Shown here: in pieces, positions 5,389 through 6,120 of the stretch
Position numbering within the stretch: the stretch's first letter is position 1
Layout: every line of letters begins with the position of its first letter
Source of the DNA: Bacteroidales bacterium UBA1199
GTDB taxonomy: Bacteria > Bacteroidota > Bacteroidia > Bacteroidales > UBA932
DNA length: 6,120 bases
Assembly: GCA_002309795.1 (NCBI GenBank)
Contig: DBXZ01000029.1
Coordinates: 1 to 6,120 of the forward strand
Direction of reading: 5' to 3'
Translations under genes and position numbers: made by a program
The notes under the pieces: generated by a model
Told to the model about the DNA's origin: nothing
The model's input: the letters and a program-made list of their open reading frames with translations, nothing else
The model's database searches: none

Positions 5389-5838
5389 ATGGAACCAGAC
5401 AAGAAATTGTATCTTCTCCCTCACCGCTTCCAGCTGGTGGGATGGATCGTGGCGGCGGCTGCCGCTTTGTGCGTGGCAAGTGCCTTGCTGCTGACCAAGA
5501 CCCCTTTCCTGGAGAGTCTCCCGGCCATTCTGGGGACGGTCTTCCTGGTAATAGGGCTGTTCGTGGTCGGATTCTCCCGTGAGAAAACCGAAGATGAATT
5601 CACCCTGCACCTGCGGGTCAGTTCCGCGGTGACCTCGCTGCTTGTCGTTTTCGGTTTTTGGATCCTCAAGACGGTCGCAAGCGTGTTCCTCGTCCGACTT
5701 CTGCCCTTGGAGGTTTTCGGACCGATCCAGACAGCACTGAACTGCCTGACCGGTTTCGTGGCCATCTTCGTCCTTTACCTGGCGCTGTTCAAGATCCGAC
5801 TGGCAATCTTCAACAAAGAGAGCGCGTATGAAGAATAG
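5389..5838 (+). CDS. Four-helix membrane protein paired with an XRE regulator
   Basis: A 149-residue inner-membrane protein of a family I do not recognise by name. Hydrophobic segments lie at about residues 15-35, 46-62, 79-101 and 113-138, predicting four helices. Between helices 2 and 3 is a charged stretch, GFSREKTEDEFTLHLR (61-76). I recall similar REK-EDE segments in short Bacteroidota membrane proteins encoded beside small Cro/CI-type regulators, and in DUF2975/DUF2178-like proteins of other phyla. The start is ATG 5389; the in-frame TTG at 5365 is rejected because it lies inside the promoter -7 element. The gene overlaps the regulator by 11 nt, so the two are made together. A role in sensing an envelope signal or in holding the regulator at the membrane is possible by analogy with SdpI/SdpR, but nothing in the sequence proves it. 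Confidence 0.8.
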   Translation: MEPDKKLYLLPHRFQLVGWIVAAAAALCVASALLLTKTPFLESLPAILGTVFLVIGLFVVGFSREKTEDEFTLHLRVSSAVTSLLVVFGFWILKTVASVFLVRLLPLEVFGPIQTALNCLTGFVAIFVLYLALFKIRLAIFNKESAYEE

Positions 5839-6019
5839 CATCCGGGTCGAGCGGGCTGTGAAACGCATCTCCCAGCAGCAACTGGCCGAAGCTGTCGGCG
5901 TGTCCCGCCAGACCATCTACGCCATCGAGAACGGCAAGTTCATCCCATCCACCGAGTTAGCCCTCAAGCTTTCGGCCTATTTCGGCAAGACGGTCAACGA
6001 GATATTCTCGCTGGACTGA
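5828..6019 (+). CDS. Small XRE-family (Cro/CI-type) helix-turn-helix regulator
   Basis: A 63-residue protein that is essentially one DNA-binding domain. The helix-turn-helix spans about residues 15-36, with QQQLAEAVGV as the first helix and SRQTIYAIENG as turn and recognition helix. It is followed by PSTELALKLSAYFGKTVNEIF, the usual end of YozG-like regulators. There is no effector or dimerisation domain, so it probably binds as a dimer of small subunits and acts in the cytoplasm. ATG 5828 lies 11 nt inside the membrane-protein gene, and no Shine-Dalgarno is evident, so translation is probably coupled. The palindrome at 5322-5366 over the pair's own promoter is the likeliest target, implying autoregulation; this is inference. 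Only 17 nt separate its stop from the tRNA promoter, with no terminator hairpin, so read-through into the tRNA is possible. Confidence 0.92.
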   Translation: MKNSIRVERAVKRISQQQLAEAVGVSRQTIYAIENGKFIPSTELALKLSAYFGKTVNEIFSLD

Positions 6020-6036
6020 AAAAAACGTAAAAAATA

Positions 6037-6067
6037 TTTGCGCTTTCGAGATTTTGCCGTATATTTG
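6037..6067 (+). promoter_or_regulatory. Promoter of the tRNA gene
   Basis: TTTG (6037-6040), a 19-nt spacer and TATATTTG (6060-6067) match the Bacteroidota consensus perfectly. Transcription would start near 6071-6074, leaving a leader of about 25 nt to be trimmed before the tRNA 5' end. The octamer ATATTTGC occurs in both elements (6034-6041 and 6061-6068) and again in the promoter at 5333-5340. Confidence 0.78.
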
Positions 6068-6097
6068 CAATCCCAAAACGTGAGTGGCGGGAATCAT

Positions 6098-6120
6098 TCC
6101 TCTTTAGCTCAGTTGGTTAG
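6098..6120 (+). tRNA. tRNA, 5' part only (probably tRNA-Asn)
   Basis: The window ends inside a tRNA gene. TCCTCTT (6098-6104) would be the 5' acceptor strand, followed by T8-A9 and the D arm GCTC with the loop AGTTGGTTAG. The D-arm sequence is canonical. An acceptor beginning with U and reading TCCTCT is typical of bacterial tRNA-Asn, but the anticodon lies outside the window, so identity rests on the acceptor strand alone. Confidence 0.8.

Noticed and set aside
5024..5479. 151-residue minus-strand open frame across the intergenic region
   Set aside because: It runs through both divergent promoters and the inverted repeats, starts inside the membrane-protein gene and shows no recognisable domain.
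1..6120. CRISPR array, insertion sequence or prophage genes
   Set aside because: No regularly spaced repeats, transposase, integrase or phage-like proteins are visible on either strand.

Overview
The window looks like chromosome from a GC-rich member of the Bacteroidota, most likely Bacteroidales. Three promoters fit the Bacteroidota consensus (TTG/TTTG, a 19-20 nt spacer, then TAnnTTTG). Start codons lack Shine-Dalgarno sequences. The gene families also fit: a DUF4922-SpoIID fusion, a CCDC81-type HU protein, and a small membrane protein paired with a Cro/CI-type regulator. Genus cannot be fixed from the sequence.

Positions 1-5021 hold one tightly packed leftward operon. In transcription order it encodes: a membrane-anchored double-HU-domain protein (5021-4269); a NUDIX hydrolase (4264-3692, TTG start); a 688-residue fusion of a HIT/GalT-like DUF4922 domain with a SpoIID/LytB domain (3692-1626); an AmpG-like MFS permease (1642-377, GTG start); and the first 144 codons of a secreted GH171/NamZ-type (DUF1343) exo-N-acetylmuramidase, which runs off the left edge (434-1). 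Neighbouring genes overlap by 1, 17 and 58 nt or are 4 nt apart, so they are probably co-transcribed. The last three genes suggest peptidoglycan salvage: NamZ trims muramic acid from glycan ends outside the cytoplasm, the permease imports fragments, and the SpoIID domain suggests action on denuded glycan. That domain has no visible export signal here.

Positions 5022-5388 are a divergent intergenic region without a supported gene. It is rich in inverted repeats. Two copies of AATGTCC-N9-GGACATT lie 52 bp apart. A 6+6 bp palindrome sits inside the leftward promoter. A near-perfect 16-bp-arm palindrome covers both elements of the rightward promoter.

Positions 5389-6019 hold a rightward two-gene module: a four-helix membrane protein and a 63-residue XRE-type regulator overlapping it by 11 nt. 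The regulator is the obvious candidate to bind the promoter palindrome. At the right edge a consensus promoter drives a tRNA gene, probably tRNA-Asn, of which only the first 23 nt are present.

No IS element, CRISPR array or phage gene is visible. One small palindromic repeat appears to be inserted in frame within the permease gene.
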